Shown one piece after another: positions 35,968 through 45,640 of a stretch of 64,000 nucleotides of DNA. How positions within the stretch are numbered: position 1 is the first letter of the stretch; each line of letters begins with the position of its first letter. A program made the translations under genes and the position numbers. Under the pieces are notes generated by a model. The model worked only from the letters and a program-made list of their open reading frames with translations. It was not told the origin of the DNA and did no database searches. Location of the stretch: contig JAUHVR010000019.1 of assembly GCA_030424865.1 (NCBI GenBank), positions 1 to 64,000 of the forward strand, read 5' to 3'. Source of the stretch: Alphaproteobacteria bacterium. Lineage in GTDB: Bacteria > Pseudomonadota > Alphaproteobacteria > Rhodobacterales > Rhodobacteraceae.

Positions 35968-36001
35968 GAAAAAGGCGCCCGGGCAAGACCCGAGCGCCTT
36001 T
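35968..36001 (-). terminator. Terminator after preA
   Basis: On the minus strand AAAGGCGCTCGGG-TCTTG-CCCGGGCGCC pairs with one bulge and is followed by TTTTT. It separates preA from the small membrane protein gene. Confidence 0.75.
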
Positions 36002-36032
36002 CTGGCGGACATGTGAGGAAGGACGTGATCGC

Positions 36033-37334
36033 CTACTCGGCCGCCTTGGCCGCCGGGTTGTTCGGATGGGTCGTCCAGTTGGCGTAATCCGCCTCGACCA
36101 CCTTGCCCGTACGCTCGTCGATGGCCCCCACCGGCAGTTGCTCCATCGTGATGCAGTTTTCCACCGGGCAGACGTTGACGCACAGGTTGCAGGCCACGCA
36201 TTCGTCGTCCTTGACGCTGAACACCCGGTCGTCCGACATCGCAATCGCCTGGTGCGAGGTGTCCTCGCAGGCCGCGTAGCAGCGGCCACATTTGATGCAC
36301 AGATCCTCGTTGATCTTGGCCTTGGCGATGTAGTTCAGGTTCAGGTGCTGCCAGTCGCTGCAATTCGGAACGGCGCGCCCGACGATCTCATCGACCGAGG
36401 TAAAGCCCTTTTCGTCCATGTACTGGCTGAGACCCGAGATCATTTCCTGAACGATCTTGAAGCCATAGGTCATGGCCGCCGTGCAGACCTGCACGTTGCC
36501 CGCGCCCAGCGCCATGAACTCGGCCGCGTCACGCCAGGTGGTCACGCCGCCGATACCGCTGATCGGCAGGCCTTGCAGATCCGCCGAGCGGGCGATCTCG
36601 GCCACCATGTTCAGCGCAATCGGCTTGACCGCCGGACCGCAATAGCCGCCATGCGCGCCCTTGCCGTCAATCGTCGGCTCTGGCGCGAACAGATCGAGGT
36701 TCACCGAGGTGATCGAGTTGATCGTGTTGATCAGGCTGACCGCATCCGCGCCGCCATCCTTGGCGGCCTGCGCCGGCTTGCGGATGTCGGTGATGTTCGG
36801 CGTCAGCTTGACGATCACCGGCATGCGCGTGTGCGCCTTGGCCCAGCGGGTCACCATCTCGATATACTCGGGCACCTGCCCCACGGCAGACCCCATGCCG
36901 CGTTCGCTCATCCCGTGCGGGCAGCCAAAGTTCAACTCGACGCCATCCGCGCCTGTGTCTTCGACCTTTTTCAGGATGAATTCCCAAGGGTCTTCCTCGC
37001 AGGGCACCATCAGGCTGACAATGACCGCCCGGTCGGGGTAGTCGCGCTTGACCGATTTGATTTCCTGCAGGTTCACCTCAAGCGGGCGATCGGTGATCAG
37101 TTCGATGTTGTTCAGCCCCAGCAAACGCCGATCCGCACCCCAGATCGCGCCATAGCGCGGTCCGTTGACGTTGACGATATGCGGGTCCAGCCCCAGCGTT
37201 TTCCAGACCACGCCGCCCCAGCCGGCCTCGAAGGCGCGGCGGACGTTGTATTCCTTGTCTGTCGGCGGGGCCGAAGCCAGCCAGAAGGGGTTCGGAGATT
37301 TGATGCCAATGAAGTTTGATGTCAGATCAGCCAT
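36033..37334 (-). CDS. preA: NAD-dependent dihydropyrimidine dehydrogenase subunit PreA
   Basis: The 433-aa FMN and 4Fe-4S subunit reduces uracil/thymine to the dihydro form, first step of the reductive pathway. The N-terminal dihydroorotate-dehydrogenase-like barrel shows SPNPFWLASAPPTD, VELNFGCPHGMSERGMG and GIGGVTTWRDAAEFMALGA. The C-terminus has two ferredoxin motifs, CIKCGRCYAAC and CVACNLCVNVCP. It lies 18 bp after preT and forms the enzyme with it. Confidence 0.96.
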   Translation of the reverse strand: MADLTSNFIGIKSPNPFWLASAPPTDKEYNVRRAFEAGWGGVVWKTLGLDPHIVNVNGPRYGAIWGADRRLLGLNNIELITDRPLEVNLQEIKSVKRDYPDRAVIVSLMVPCEEDPWEFILKKVEDTGADGVELNFGCPHGMSERGMGSAVGQVPEYIEMVTRWAKAHTRMPVIVKLTPNITDIRKPAQAAKDGGADAVSLINTINSITSVNLDLFAPEPTIDGKGAHGGYCGPAVKPIALNMVAEIARSADLQGLPISGIGGVTTWRDAAEFMALGAGNVQVCTAAMTYGFKIVQEMISGLSQYMDEKGFTSVDEIVGRAVPNCSDWQHLNLNYIAKAKINEDLCIKCGRCYAACEDTSHQAIAMSDDRVFSVKDDECVACNLCVNVCPVENCITMEQLPVGAIDERTGKVVEADYANWTTHPNNPAAKAAE

Positions 37335-37352
37335 GTTCCTGGTCTCCCGTCC

Positions 37353-38675
37353 TCAGCCCATCAGGCTGGAGTGAATGTCTTCGGCAGCGTCGCGCCCTTC
37401 GGCCACGGCCGTCACGGTCAGGTCATCCCCGCCCGAGGCACAGTCGCCCCCGGCCCAGACGCCATCGACCGAGGTGCGCCCGGCCCCTGTCACCGCGATC
37501 TTGCGACCTTCCAAAGCAGGCAGGTCGTCGCCTTCCAGCGTCTGGCCGATGGCCTTCATCACCTGGTCGGCGGCCAGACGGAAGGTCTGGCCCGTCGGCT
37601 GCAGCTGGTCATCGGTGTATTCGAACTCGATCTCGCGCACGGCGCCGTTGCCATGCACCGCGACGGGCGAGGCATTGGTGATGATCCGCACGCCCTTCGA
37701 AGCCGCCAGTTCCTGCTCAAAGACACTCGCGTTCATGCGGTCCTGCCCCCGGCGGTAGACGATCGAGACATTCAGCGCGCCCAGCAGCTTGGACTGCACC
37801 GCCGCGTCCACGGCGGTCATGCCGCCGCCGATCACCACGACGTCGCGGCCCACGGGCAGCGCCGCCAGATCCGAGGCCTGACGCAGGTCGGCGATGAAAT
37901 CGACAGCGTCCAGCACGCCGTCCTTGTCCTCGCCCGGTGCGCCCAGCGCGTTCACGCCGCCCAGACCGATGCCAAGGAACACCGCATCAAACCGGTCGCG
38001 CAAATCGGACAGCGAGATGTCGCGGCCCATGGCCTTGCCGGTTTCAACCGTGATGCCGCCGATCTGCAGCAGCCAGTCGACCTCGCGCGCGGCGAATTCA
38101 TCGGTGCTTTTATAGGCGGCAATGCCGAACTCGTTCAGGCCACCCGCCTTGGGGCGGGCATCGTAGATCACCACGTCATGGCCCTTCATGGCCAGACGGT
38201 GTGCACAGGCCAGACCCGCTGGCCCCGCGCCGACGACGGCAACGGTCTTGCCCGTCGCCTCGGCCCGGTCAAAGGGATGCACCCCAGCGGCCATCAGCGT
38301 GTCGGTGGCATAGCGCTGAAGGCGCCCGATCTGCACCGGCTTGCCCTCGGCCGCCTCGCGGACACAGGCCTCTTCGCACAGCGTCTCGGTCGGGCAGACC
38401 CGCGCGCACATGCCCCCCAGAATGTTCTGATCCAGAATCGTCTTGGCCGCCGCCTCGGGCGTGCCGGTGGCGATCTGACGAATGAACAAGGGAATATCGA
38501 TGTCGGTCGGACAGGCCGTGATGCAGGGTGCATCATGGCAGAAATAGCATCGGTCGGCGGCGACCAATGCCTCGTGTCCGTCCAGATTTGGATGCAGGTC
38601 CGAGAACCCGGCTTTTAGGGCATCGTCATCCAAACGCCCTGCTTGAATGCCTTCGGCCAACGCTTTCGCGTCCAT
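37353..38675 (-). CDS. preT: NAD-dependent dihydropyrimidine dehydrogenase subunit PreT
   Basis: A 440-aa FAD/NAD(P)-binding subunit of the glutamate-synthase small-subunit type. It has an N-terminal 4Fe-4S region (CYFCHDAPCITACPTDIDIP and CARVCPTETLCEEACV), the FAD site VVGAGPAGLACAHRL, the NAD site VIGGGMTAVDAAV and a C-terminal VWAGGDCASGG. It passes electrons from NADH to PreA. ATG at 38675 has GGAGGTTGGC upstream. A RutR-like palindrome lies 53 bp before the start. Confidence 0.96.
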   Translation of the reverse strand: MDAKALAEGIQAGRLDDDALKAGFSDLHPNLDGHEALVAADRCYFCHDAPCITACPTDIDIPLFIRQIATGTPEAAAKTILDQNILGGMCARVCPTETLCEEACVREAAEGKPVQIGRLQRYATDTLMAAGVHPFDRAEATGKTVAVVGAGPAGLACAHRLAMKGHDVVIYDARPKAGGLNEFGIAAYKSTDEFAAREVDWLLQIGGITVETGKAMGRDISLSDLRDRFDAVFLGIGLGGVNALGAPGEDKDGVLDAVDFIADLRQASDLAALPVGRDVVVIGGGMTAVDAAVQSKLLGALNVSIVYRRGQDRMNASVFEQELAASKGVRIITNASPVAVHGNGAVREIEFEYTDDQLQPTGQTFRLAADQVMKAIGQTLEGDDLPALEGRKIAVTGAGRTSVDGVWAGGDCASGGDDLTVTAVAEGRDAAEDIHSSLMG

Positions 38676-38727
38676 GCCAACCTCCGCTGTTTGTTTCTTG
38701 GATATTACGCTGGCACAGGTTCATTTT

Positions 38728-38743
38728 TTTATCAACTGGTAAA
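38728..38743. promoter_or_regulatory. RutR-like operator TTTATCA-N2-TGGTAAA upstream of preT
   Basis: The right half is identical to the site at 32846-32861 and the left half differs by one base. It sits 53 bp upstream of preT, so preTA and the hydA operon are probably co-regulated by the RutR-like protein. Confidence 0.75.
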
Positions 38744-38871
38744 ATTTAGGCGTTTTGAGAACTTCGGCCATGCAATGCACGCCGGACGGCTATGCCAAAA
38801 CGGCAATTTCCGCAGCGCAGCATCGGACCTATGTTAGCGCCAAGACTGATCTACATCCCAAGAGGCCGCAC

Positions 38872-39078
38872 ATGGCACACTCAGAGAACGTTCAAGAAAA
38901 CCCTGCTGTCTTTACCCTTGCCGCAGTGGGTCGCTTCCTGTGCGGAGCGCACACCGCAGCACGCCGCTCGGACGACCTAGTCTATCTGCAGAACATGTCA
39001 GACGACCAGCTGGCGAAACGCGGCATCAAGCGCGAAGACATCGCGCGCCACGTCTTTGGCGACCTGAACTACATCTAA
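38872..39078 (+). CDS. Small DUF1127-like protein
   Basis: A 68-aa protein starting MAHSENVQENPAVF with AAGAGG upstream. The C-terminal half (YLQNMSDDQLAKRGIKREDIARHVF) follows the YjiS/DUF1127 pattern of a short helix ending in 'gIkRedI'. Such small proteins are common in Rhodobacteraceae, and some affect stress or RNA metabolism. The role here is unknown. It ends one base before the convergent DUF4175 gene. Confidence 0.75.
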   Translation: MAHSENVQENPAVFTLAAVGRFLCGAHTAARRSDDLVYLQNMSDDQLAKRGIKREDIARHVFGDLNYI

Positions 39079-39079
39079 G

Positions 39080-41653
39080 TCAGAACCGTTCAAGCAAGCG
39101 GCGCAGGTACTCCAGCTCGACCTCGGGGCGTTCGTTGTCGCCCGAGCGGCGGCGAATCTCATCCAGAAGTTCCCGGGCACGGCGATAGACATCCTCGCCC
39201 TGCAACAGCTCGTCATTGGTCGACAGCTCGCCGTTGTTGCCCGAGTTCCGGCCCAGCGGATCGCGCTGCTGGCCGGTCTGCTCGCCCTCGGCCGTGCCCT
39301 GATCCCCCTGCTGACGCTGCTGCTCGGCCATGGCCTCGCCCAGGTTGCGCATGCCTTCGCGCAGGGCGTCCATCGCCTCGGCCTGACGGTCGATTGCCTC
39401 GGCCAGATCGCCACGCCGCAGGGCATCTTCGGCCCCGTCCATCGCGCCCTCGGCCCGGCCCAGCGCTTCGCGTGCCGCATCGCCGGCCTCGCTGCCCGCG
39501 CCCGGCAGGTTCTGCCGCTGCCGGCCAAGCTCATTCCGAAGGGCCTGCTGACGGTCGGCCAGGCTTTCACCAAGCGACTGCTCGCCGTTTTCACCAGATT
39601 GGCCCTCTTGGCCCTGCTGACCCTCGCCGCCTTGTCCGTCGTGCTGCTGCCCGCGCCCCTGTCCGCCACTGCGGCCTTCGTTCTGCTGGCTTTCGCCCTG
39701 ATTGGCGCCCGGATTGAACTGTTCCTGCAAATCGCGGAAGGCCTGATCGCTCAGCCCCTGCTGTTCGCGCAGCGTTTCGGCCAGACCCTCCATGGCCTGC
39801 TGCCCCTGCGACTGGCCATTCTGACTGGGATCCTGCGTGACGCGCATGTTCTCCATCATCTGACGCAGCTCTTCCAGCGCCTGCTGCGCCTCGGCCATGC
39901 GGCCCTGCTCCATCAGTTCCTGAATGCGGTCCATCATCCGCTGCAGGTCATTCTGCGTCATCTGCATGGATTCGAGGTTCTGGCTTTGCGACGGATCACC
40001 GGACTGCCCGTCCTGCTGGGCCTGACGGCTGAGCTGCCGCATGTAATCCTCGGTCGCCTCGCGCAGTTCCTGCATCAGCTCGGCAATCTCTTCGTCCGAC
40101 GCGCCATTGCGCATCGCCTCGCTCAACCGGTCCTGCGCCCGGCGCAGCCGCTCCAGCGCGCTGGACAGATCGCCTTCTTCGAGGATGATCGCCAGATCCC
40201 AAAGCGCCTGCGCCAGTTCATCCCGCGTGGGCTCGGTCAGACCCACCTCAACCGAGGCTTCCAGCCGCCGCAGGATCGTCCGGAACCGCAGATAGGCCCC
40301 GGGTGAACGGAACAGATCGTCCGGCAGATATGACACCGCCCGCATCACCTGCGAGACCCGCTTGCCGTTTTCCCGGCTCCACAACAGATCGCGCCGCATC
40401 TCGATGACCGAGGCCGCAAGCGGATCAAAGAACCGCCGCCCCGGCAGTGTAAGCACCTGGCCTTCCGTGGTGCCGGTCTGGCCCACCGCATCCTCGACCT
40501 GCAGGGTCAGCGTGACCGGCAACTGCGCCCAGGGATGTTCCGAGAAATCCTCGATCATCGTTTCGGCAAACTCGGCGCGCGACCCTGAGATCGGCATCGG
40601 CAGGGGCACCACAACCGCTTCGCGCGGTTCGGGGTCCACCGTCAGACCAAAACGCCGGTCGACATCGTCGAGGGCCAGCTCGATCCGGACCGACCCCGCC
40701 ATGACCGCATAGTCATCCTGCGCCTGAAACGGCAGCGACGCCTCGCCATCGAACGAGGCCTCCCATTCGCCGGTGATCTCGACCGAGGGCGGAATGTCCG
40801 GCAGCATCGACAGGATCCAGTCACGCCCGCCCGGGCCCTCAATCGCCACGCGGCCCGATTGCGTCACGTCGAACTCATACGAGACCTGCGGCTCGGCATC
40901 CTCGCGCGCAGGCAGGCCAGAGACCTCTTCGGTCACGGTCAATGCACCAACTTCGCCATAAAGCCGCAGCGTCACCCGGCTGCCCGCCGGAGTTTTCAGA
41001 ACGGGCCGGTTCACGTCTTTCAGATAGACTGCGGGCAGACGTGTATAGGCGGGCGGCTCCATCCACCCTTCCCAGGTCGGCCCCGCCACAAGCCCGTCGC
41101 CCGCGCCCATCGTGGTCACCGACTGCACCCGCAGCAGCGATCCAAAGAGAGCCCCGACGCAAAGCACCAGCAAGGCCACGTACCGCAACGCAAAGGGGTC
41201 GCGTTGCGACACCCGCAGATCCGGCTCAACGGCCTTGGCCGCCTCCAGCCGCTTGGCCATCCGCGCCTGATGCGCCGCCCAGACCGCCTGCGAGGCGCCG
41301 TCCTCGGCACCGATCACCTGCGTGTCCAGCGTGGTCTGAATGGGCCGCCCCGGCAAGGTCGCATCCAGCCGCTCAACCGCGGCCTGCCGCCCCGGCAGGC
41401 GCATCCGCCGAAGGCCCAGAACCAGCGTGACCAAGGCCGCCAGTCCCGCGACGCCGCCGGCGCCCCAGACCCAGGCTTCGGCCACATGGTCCTGAACGCC
41501 CAGCATCAAGAGCCCCAGCGCCACGAACAGCACCGACCACAGGGGCCAGAAGGCCCGCACCACGGCCTCGGCCAGCATCCCGGCCCGTGTCAGGAACAAG
41601 GGCCAACGGATGCGGCGCGCCACGCTTTTGGTCAAAGGCTGATCATCGGCCAT
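39080..41653 (-). CDS. DUF4175/TIGR02302-family membrane protein
   Basis: An 857-aa protein of the TIGR02302 family known in alphaproteobacteria. Two N-terminal membrane segments (about 30-50 and 56-78), a third at about 155-175, a middle beta-rich region (PPAYTRLPAVYLKD, PPSVEITGEWEASFDG), then a helical, glutamine- and glutamate-rich C-terminus with a low-complexity Q/G stretch (GGQGRGQQHDGQGGEGQQ). Function is unknown. GGAG before ATG 41653 decides the start. Its place downstream of lysA is typical for Rhodobacteraceae. Confidence 0.88.
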   Translation of the reverse strand: MADDQPLTKSVARRIRWPLFLTRAGMLAEAVVRAFWPLWSVLFVALGLLMLGVQDHVAEAWVWGAGGVAGLAALVTLVLGLRRMRLPGRQAAVERLDATLPGRPIQTTLDTQVIGAEDGASQAVWAAHQARMAKRLEAAKAVEPDLRVSQRDPFALRYVALLVLCVGALFGSLLRVQSVTTMGAGDGLVAGPTWEGWMEPPAYTRLPAVYLKDVNRPVLKTPAGSRVTLRLYGEVGALTVTEEVSGLPAREDAEPQVSYEFDVTQSGRVAIEGPGGRDWILSMLPDIPPSVEITGEWEASFDGEASLPFQAQDDYAVMAGSVRIELALDDVDRRFGLTVDPEPREAVVVPLPMPISGSRAEFAETMIEDFSEHPWAQLPVTLTLQVEDAVGQTGTTEGQVLTLPGRRFFDPLAASVIEMRRDLLWSRENGKRVSQVMRAVSYLPDDLFRSPGAYLRFRTILRRLEASVEVGLTEPTRDELAQALWDLAIILEEGDLSSALERLRRAQDRLSEAMRNGASDEEIAELMQELREATEDYMRQLSRQAQQDGQSGDPSQSQNLESMQMTQNDLQRMMDRIQELMEQGRMAEAQQALEELRQMMENMRVTQDPSQNGQSQGQQAMEGLAETLREQQGLSDQAFRDLQEQFNPGANQGESQQNEGRSGGQGRGQQHDGQGGEGQQGQEGQSGENGEQSLGESLADRQQALRNELGRQRQNLPGAGSEAGDAAREALGRAEGAMDGAEDALRRGDLAEAIDRQAEAMDALREGMRNLGEAMAEQQRQQGDQGTAEGEQTGQQRDPLGRNSGNNGELSTNDELLQGEDVYRRARELLDEIRRRSGDNERPEVELEYLRRLLERF

Positions 41654-41698
41654 GTGCTGCTCCGGCTCCATTTGGGGCCGGGACACAAACACCTCAGG

Positions 41699-42967
41699 TC
41701 ACAGCCATGCGGGAATGGTATCTCGATTTATGATTTCGTCAAAGGTGGGGCGTGCGCGGATGACGGCATATTGATCACCCTGCACCAGAACCTCGGGGAT
41801 CAGCGGCCGGGTGTTGTATTCACTCGACATAACAGCCCCATATGCACCTGCCGAGCGAAACGCCACCAGATCCCCTGCGGCCAGCGGCGGCATCATGCGC
41901 CCCTTGGCAAAGGTGTCGCCACTTTCACAGACCGGACCAACGATGTCATAAGCCGCCTGCTCGACCCCGGCATCTGCCTCAATAACAGGCACAATGTCAT
42001 GATGCGCCTCATACATGGCCGGGCGGATCAGGTCATTCATCGCCGCATCGAGAATCAGGAAATCGCGCCCCTCGCCCGATTTCACATAGATCACCTGGCT
42101 GACCAGAATGCCCGCGTTCCCGGCAATCAGCCGCCCGGGCTCGATCTCGACCTCGCAGCCCAGGTGCCCCACACACCGCTTGATCAGCGCGCCATAGTCC
42201 GTCGGCAAAGGCGGCGCCTCGTTCGAGCGCGCATAGGGAATGCCCAACCCCCCGCCCAAATCCAGGCGGGTGATCTCATGCCCATCCGCGCGCAAAGCCT
42301 CGGTCAACTCGGCCACCTTCTGATAGGCCAGCTCAAAGGGCGCCAGATCGGTCAGCTGCGATCCGATGTGCACGTCAATGCCCACCACCTTCAGTCCGGG
42401 CAGCGCCGCGGCTTCGGCATAGACCTCACGCGCCCGCGCGATCGGGATGCCGAACTTGTTCTCGCTCTTGCCCGTGGCGATCTTGGCATGGGTCTTGGCG
42501 TCCACATCCGGGTTCACCCGAATGGTGATCGGCGCGACGACGCCCAAAGACACCGCCACCTCGGAAATCGCCCGCATCTCGGGTTCGCTTTCCACGTTGA
42601 ACTGCCGGATGCCGCCCTGCAAAGCGGCCCGGATCTCGTCTTGCGTCTTGCCGACCCCCGAAAACACGATCCGCTCACCCGGAACACCGGCCGCCACAGC
42701 CCGCGCATATTCCCCGCCCGAGACCACGTCCATGCCCGCGCCAAGCCCCGCCAGCGTCTTCAGGATCGCCTGGTTCGAAGCCGCCTTCATCGCATAGCAA
42801 ACCAGGTGTGGCAGGCCGTCCAGCGCCTCATCAAACAGCCGGAAATGCCGCTCCAAGGTGGCGGTAGAATACAGATAAAACGGCGTCTTCACCGAAGCCG
42901 CGATCTCGGCAACCGCCACATCCTCGGCAAACAGCACCCCATCCCGGTACAGAAAATGATCCACCAC
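41699..42967 (-). CDS. lysA: Diaminopimelate decarboxylase
   Basis: The 422-aa PLP enzyme decarboxylates meso-diaminopimelate to L-lysine. The PLP lysine is in VCYAMKAASN, the glycine-rich loop at LDLGGGLGIPY, EPGRLIAGNAG and the family CESGD block (GPVCESGDTFAKGR) are present. A GTG start at 42967 or 42964 follows AGGGGG. It belongs to the argH-lipoprotein-DUF2834-lysA series on one strand. Confidence 0.96.
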   Translation of the reverse strand: MVDHFLYRDGVLFAEDVAVAEIAASVKTPFYLYSTATLERHFRLFDEALDGLPHLVCYAMKAASNQAILKTLAGLGAGMDVVSGGEYARAVAAGVPGERIVFSGVGKTQDEIRAALQGGIRQFNVESEPEMRAISEVAVSLGVVAPITIRVNPDVDAKTHAKIATGKSENKFGIPIARAREVYAEAAALPGLKVVGIDVHIGSQLTDLAPFELAYQKVAELTEALRADGHEITRLDLGGGLGIPYARSNEAPPLPTDYGALIKRCVGHLGCEVEIEPGRLIAGNAGILVSQVIYVKSGEGRDFLILDAAMNDLIRPAMYEAHHDIVPVIEADAGVEQAAYDIVGPVCESGDTFAKGRMMPPLAAGDLVAFRSAGAYGAVMSSEYNTRPLIPEVLVQGDQYAVIRARPTFDEIINRDTIPAWL

Positions 42968-43027
42968 AGCCCCCTATCTCGCTTGGCCCGTTCCCCTACC
43001 CCAGCGACAGACCACAAACCACCCCGA

Positions 43028-43072
43028 TCTTCTTCTTGCTGAAAATATCCCGGGGTCTGGGGCAGAGCCCCA
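43028..43072 (-). repeat. Dispersed intergenic repeat, copy B (upstream of lysA)
   Basis: On the minus strand: GGGGCTCTGCCCC hairpin, then AGACCCCGGGATATTTTCAG and CAAGAAGAAG. It shares order and sequence with copies A (14.1 kb) and C (45.7 kb). It occupies most of the gap between the DUF2834 gene and lysA. Confidence 0.6.
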
Positions 43073-43118
43073 GTCCGCCCCGCAGGGGCTCATCAAGCGT
43101 CCCCCCGAAAGGGGGGAC

Positions 43119-43439
43119 TCATTTCGACAGCAGCCGAAAGCGCAGGAACAGGTAAAGGGGCAACCCGCAGCTCACGCCAATGCAGAACGTCGCCGGGATC
43201 GCAACCAGACCCCACCAGAACCGCGCGCGCACCGCCTCGAACACGACCCAGACTGTCAGGGCGATGGCGGCAATTGTCAGATCCCAGACCAGCCCCGCCG
43301 TCGCCGCATTGACGTTCCAGGCCTCGACCATCGGCCCCAACTGCCAGCCGTTTTCGGAAAACCAGGTCACAAACCAGTACATGGGGTGCACCGCTCCCCA
43401 AATGGCCAATGCCAGAAACACCCAGGAAAATGCGCGCAT
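43119..43439 (-). CDS. DUF2834 membrane protein
   Basis: A 106-aa inner-membrane protein with three hydrophobic segments: AFSWVFLALAIWGAVHPMYW, AATAGLVWDLTIAAIALTVW and the stretch from WWGLVAIPATF to LYLFLRF. This matches DUF2834, whose function is unknown. GGAGGAGTTC precedes the ATG. It lies between the argH-linked lipoprotein gene and lysA. Confidence 0.82.
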   Translation of the reverse strand: MRAFSWVFLALAIWGAVHPMYWFVTWFSENGWQLGPMVEAWNVNAATAGLVWDLTIAAIALTVWVVFEAVRARFWWGLVAIPATFCIGVSCGLPLYLFLRFRLLSK

Positions 43440-43486
43440 GAACTCCTCCGTAGCCTTAACGGATACGGGGGCCCAAGGCCGTCAGA

Positions 43487-43600
43487 TCACGCAAATGCAG
43501 CCTGTTCGGTCAAAACCTGCACTGCAGGACGTTCAGGCTCGCCGTCCGCCCCGCAGGCTGCCAACAATCCCAGCATCAAGGCCGCGGCTATCCATTTCAT
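43487..43600 (-). CDS. 37-aa lipoprotein coupled to argH
   Basis: ATG at 43600 overlaps the argH stop by 4 bp (ATGA). The peptide reads [19 protein letters not shown] and ends VLTEQAAFA, giving a clear lipobox LAAC with Cys16 and only 22 mature residues. It is too short for many gene callers. Very small lipoproteins after argH are a known feature of this and related families; function is unknown. Confidence 0.8.
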   Translation of the reverse strand: MKWIAAALMLGLLAACGADGEPERPAVQVLTEQAAFA

Positions 43601-44988
43601 CCCAGCACCTCCTGCCAACGTGCCACTTGTTCGCGCACCCGCACCGGCGAGGTTCCGCCATAGCTGGTGCGCGACGCGACCGAGTTGTGCACGCCCAATA
43701 CGCCAAAGACCTCCTCCGTGATCTCGTCATGCACGCCCTGCATGTCGGCCAGCGTCAGGTCCGGCAGATCACAGCCCTTGCCCTCGGCCAGCGCGACCAG
43801 CGCGCCGGTCACATGGTGCGCCTGGCGGAAGGGCATGTCCAGCGCGCGCACCAGCCAGTCGGCCAGATCGGTTGCCGTCGAGAACCCGCTTGAGGCCGCC
43901 GCCTCAAGGCTGTCGCGGTTGGCAGCCATGTCCTTGACCATGCCTTCCATCGCGGCCAGCGCAAGCATCAGGTTGTCGGCAGCATCAAAGACCTGTTCCT
44001 TGTCTTCCTGCATGTCCTTGGAATAGGCCAGTGGCAGGCCTTTCATGACAGTCATCAGCGCGACGTTTGCGCCAAAGATCCGGCCGATCTTGGCGCGGAT
44101 CAGCTCGGCGGCATCGGGGTTCTTCTTTTGCGGCATGATCGAGCTGCCCGTCGAGAAGCGGTCACTCAGCGTCACAAATCGGAACTGCGCCGAGGACCAG
44201 ATCACCAGCTCTTCGGCCAGCCGGCTGAGGTGCATGGCGCAGATCGAGGCTGCCCCCAGGAACTCAAGCGCAAAGTCACGGTCGCTGACCGCGTCCAGGC
44301 TGTTGGACATCGGGCGGTCAAAGCCCAGCGCCTGGGCTGTCATCTCGCGGTCGATCGGGAACGAGGTCCCCGCCAGCGCCGCCGCGCCCAGGGGCGATTC
44401 GTTCATCCGGGCGCGGGCATCGCGCACGCGGCTCAGGTCGCGGGCGAACATCTCGACATAGGCCAGCATATGGTGGCCCCAGGTCACCGGCTGCGCGGTC
44501 TGCAGATGGGTGAAGCCCGGCATGACCCAATCCGCCCCGGCCTCGGCCTGCGTCACCAACGCCTTCATCAGCGCCTGCAGTCCCGCGTCTGCCGCATCAA
44601 GTTGATCACGCACCCACAGGCGGAAGTCCGTTGCCACCTGGTCATTGCGCGACCGTGCGGTGTGCAGGCGGCCCGCCGGGTCGCCGATGATCTCGGTCAG
44701 GCGCGCCTCAACGTTCATGTGGATGTCTTCCAGCGCTGTCGAGAATTCGAACCGCCCCGTTTCAATTTCTGACAACACCGTGAGCAAGCCTTTGCGGATG
44801 GCCTCGACGTCGCTAGGTTTCACGATGCCGGTGGCGCCCAACATGGCGGCATGGGCCCTGGAGCCGGCAATGTCCTGTGCTGCCATGCGTTGGTCGAACC
44901 CGATCGAGGCGTTGATCGCCTCCATGATCGCGTCCGGTCCGGCGGAAAAGCGGCCGCCCCACATCTGGTTCGAGGACGTGTCTGACAT
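43597..44988 (-). CDS. argH: Argininosuccinate lyase
   Basis: The 463-aa enzyme splits argininosuccinate into arginine and fumarate. The superfamily signature [12 protein letters not shown] is present, with NQMWGGRFS at the start, [14 protein letters not shown] and [19 protein letters not shown] at 44988 follows AGGAG, preferred over the start two codons earlier. It is divergent from the TlpA-like gene, with 22 bp between starts. Confidence 0.97.
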   Translation of the reverse strand: MSDTSSNQMWGGRFSAGPDAIMEAINASIGFDQRMAAQDIAGSRAHAAMLGATGIVKPSDVEAIRKGLLTVLSEIETGRFEFSTALEDIHMNVEARLTEIIGDPAGRLHTARSRNDQVATDFRLWVRDQLDAADAGLQALMKALVTQAEAGADWVMPGFTHLQTAQPVTWGHHMLAYVEMFARDLSRVRDARARMNESPLGAAALAGTSFPIDREMTAQALGFDRPMSNSLDAVSDRDFALEFLGAASICAMHLSRLAEELVIWSSAQFRFVTLSDRFSTGSSIMPQKKNPDAAELIRAKIGRIFGANVALMTVMKGLPLAYSKDMQEDKEQVFDAADNLMLALAAMEGMVKDMAANRDSLEAAASSGFSTATDLADWLVRALDMPFRQAHHVTGALVALAEGKGCDLPDLTLADMQGVHDEITEEVFGVLGVHNSVASRTSYGGTSPVRVREQVARWQEVLG

Positions 44989-45010
44989 GCGCAAAGCTCC
45001 TGGAGGGACA

Positions 45011-45580
45011 ATGAGAAAGATCCTGTTCGCGCTCCTCTATACGGCCATGGCCGGTCTTGCAATTCCAGCCGCCGCCGAAGACGCCGGGATCGAGGCCGCA
45101 ACGGCCCTGCGCACTGGCGACATGAAGAAGCTGACCTTTCATTCTGCGCCCAAACCGGTCAGCGCGGCCGTGTTTACAGATTTTGACGGCACGGCCGAGC
45201 TGCAGTTGGCCGACTACCAGGGCAAATACGTGCTGTTGAACTTCTGGGCGACCTGGTGTGCGCCCTGCCGGAAAGAGATGCCGATGCTGTCGGATCTTCA
45301 GACAGAACTGGGCGGAGACACGTTTGAAGTTGTCACGATCGCCACCGGTCGCAACCCGACGCCCGCGATGAAGAAGTTCTTTGACGAGATCGGCGTGGAC
45401 AATCTGCCGCTGCACCGCGACCCGAAACAGGCGCTGGCGCGTGACATGGCAGTCTTTGGTCTGCCCATCACGGTGATCATCAATCCCGATGGCGAAGAGA
45501 TCGCCCGCCTGCGGGGCGACGCGGATTGGTCGAGCGACGCCGCCAAGGCGATTCTGCGCGCGCTGCTTGCTGCCGGGTGA
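45011..45580 (+). CDS. tlpA: TlpA-like thiol-disulfide oxidoreductase
   Basis: A 189-aa exported thioredoxin-fold protein: signal peptide [22 protein letters not shown], then [14 protein letters not shown] with the redox CAPC, and the cis-proline region [14 protein letters not shown]. TlpA/ResA proteins reduce periplasmic cysteines, for example in cytochrome c or oxidase maturation. TGGAGGGACA sits directly before the ATG. The divergent argH promoter shares the 22-bp gap, so the promoters must overlap the coding starts. Confidence 0.92.
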   Translation: MRKILFALLYTAMAGLAIPAAAEDAGIEAATALRTGDMKKLTFHSAPKPVSAAVFTDFDGTAELQLADYQGKYVLLNFWATWCAPCRKEMPMLSDLQTELGGDTFEVVTIATGRNPTPAMKKFFDEIGVDNLPLHRDPKQALARDMAVFGLPITVIINPDGEEIARLRGDADWSSDAAKAILRALLAAG

Positions 45581-45640
45581 CTTGAATTGGGCGGGACCTG
45601 ACGGCCCCGCGCATGTTTGAGCCCGCCTAGGGGGCGGGCA

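Noticed and set aside
39550-39700. Repetitive DNA within the DUF4175 gene
   Set aside because: It encodes the Q/G-rich low-complexity tail common to this protein family and is not an independent repeat element.
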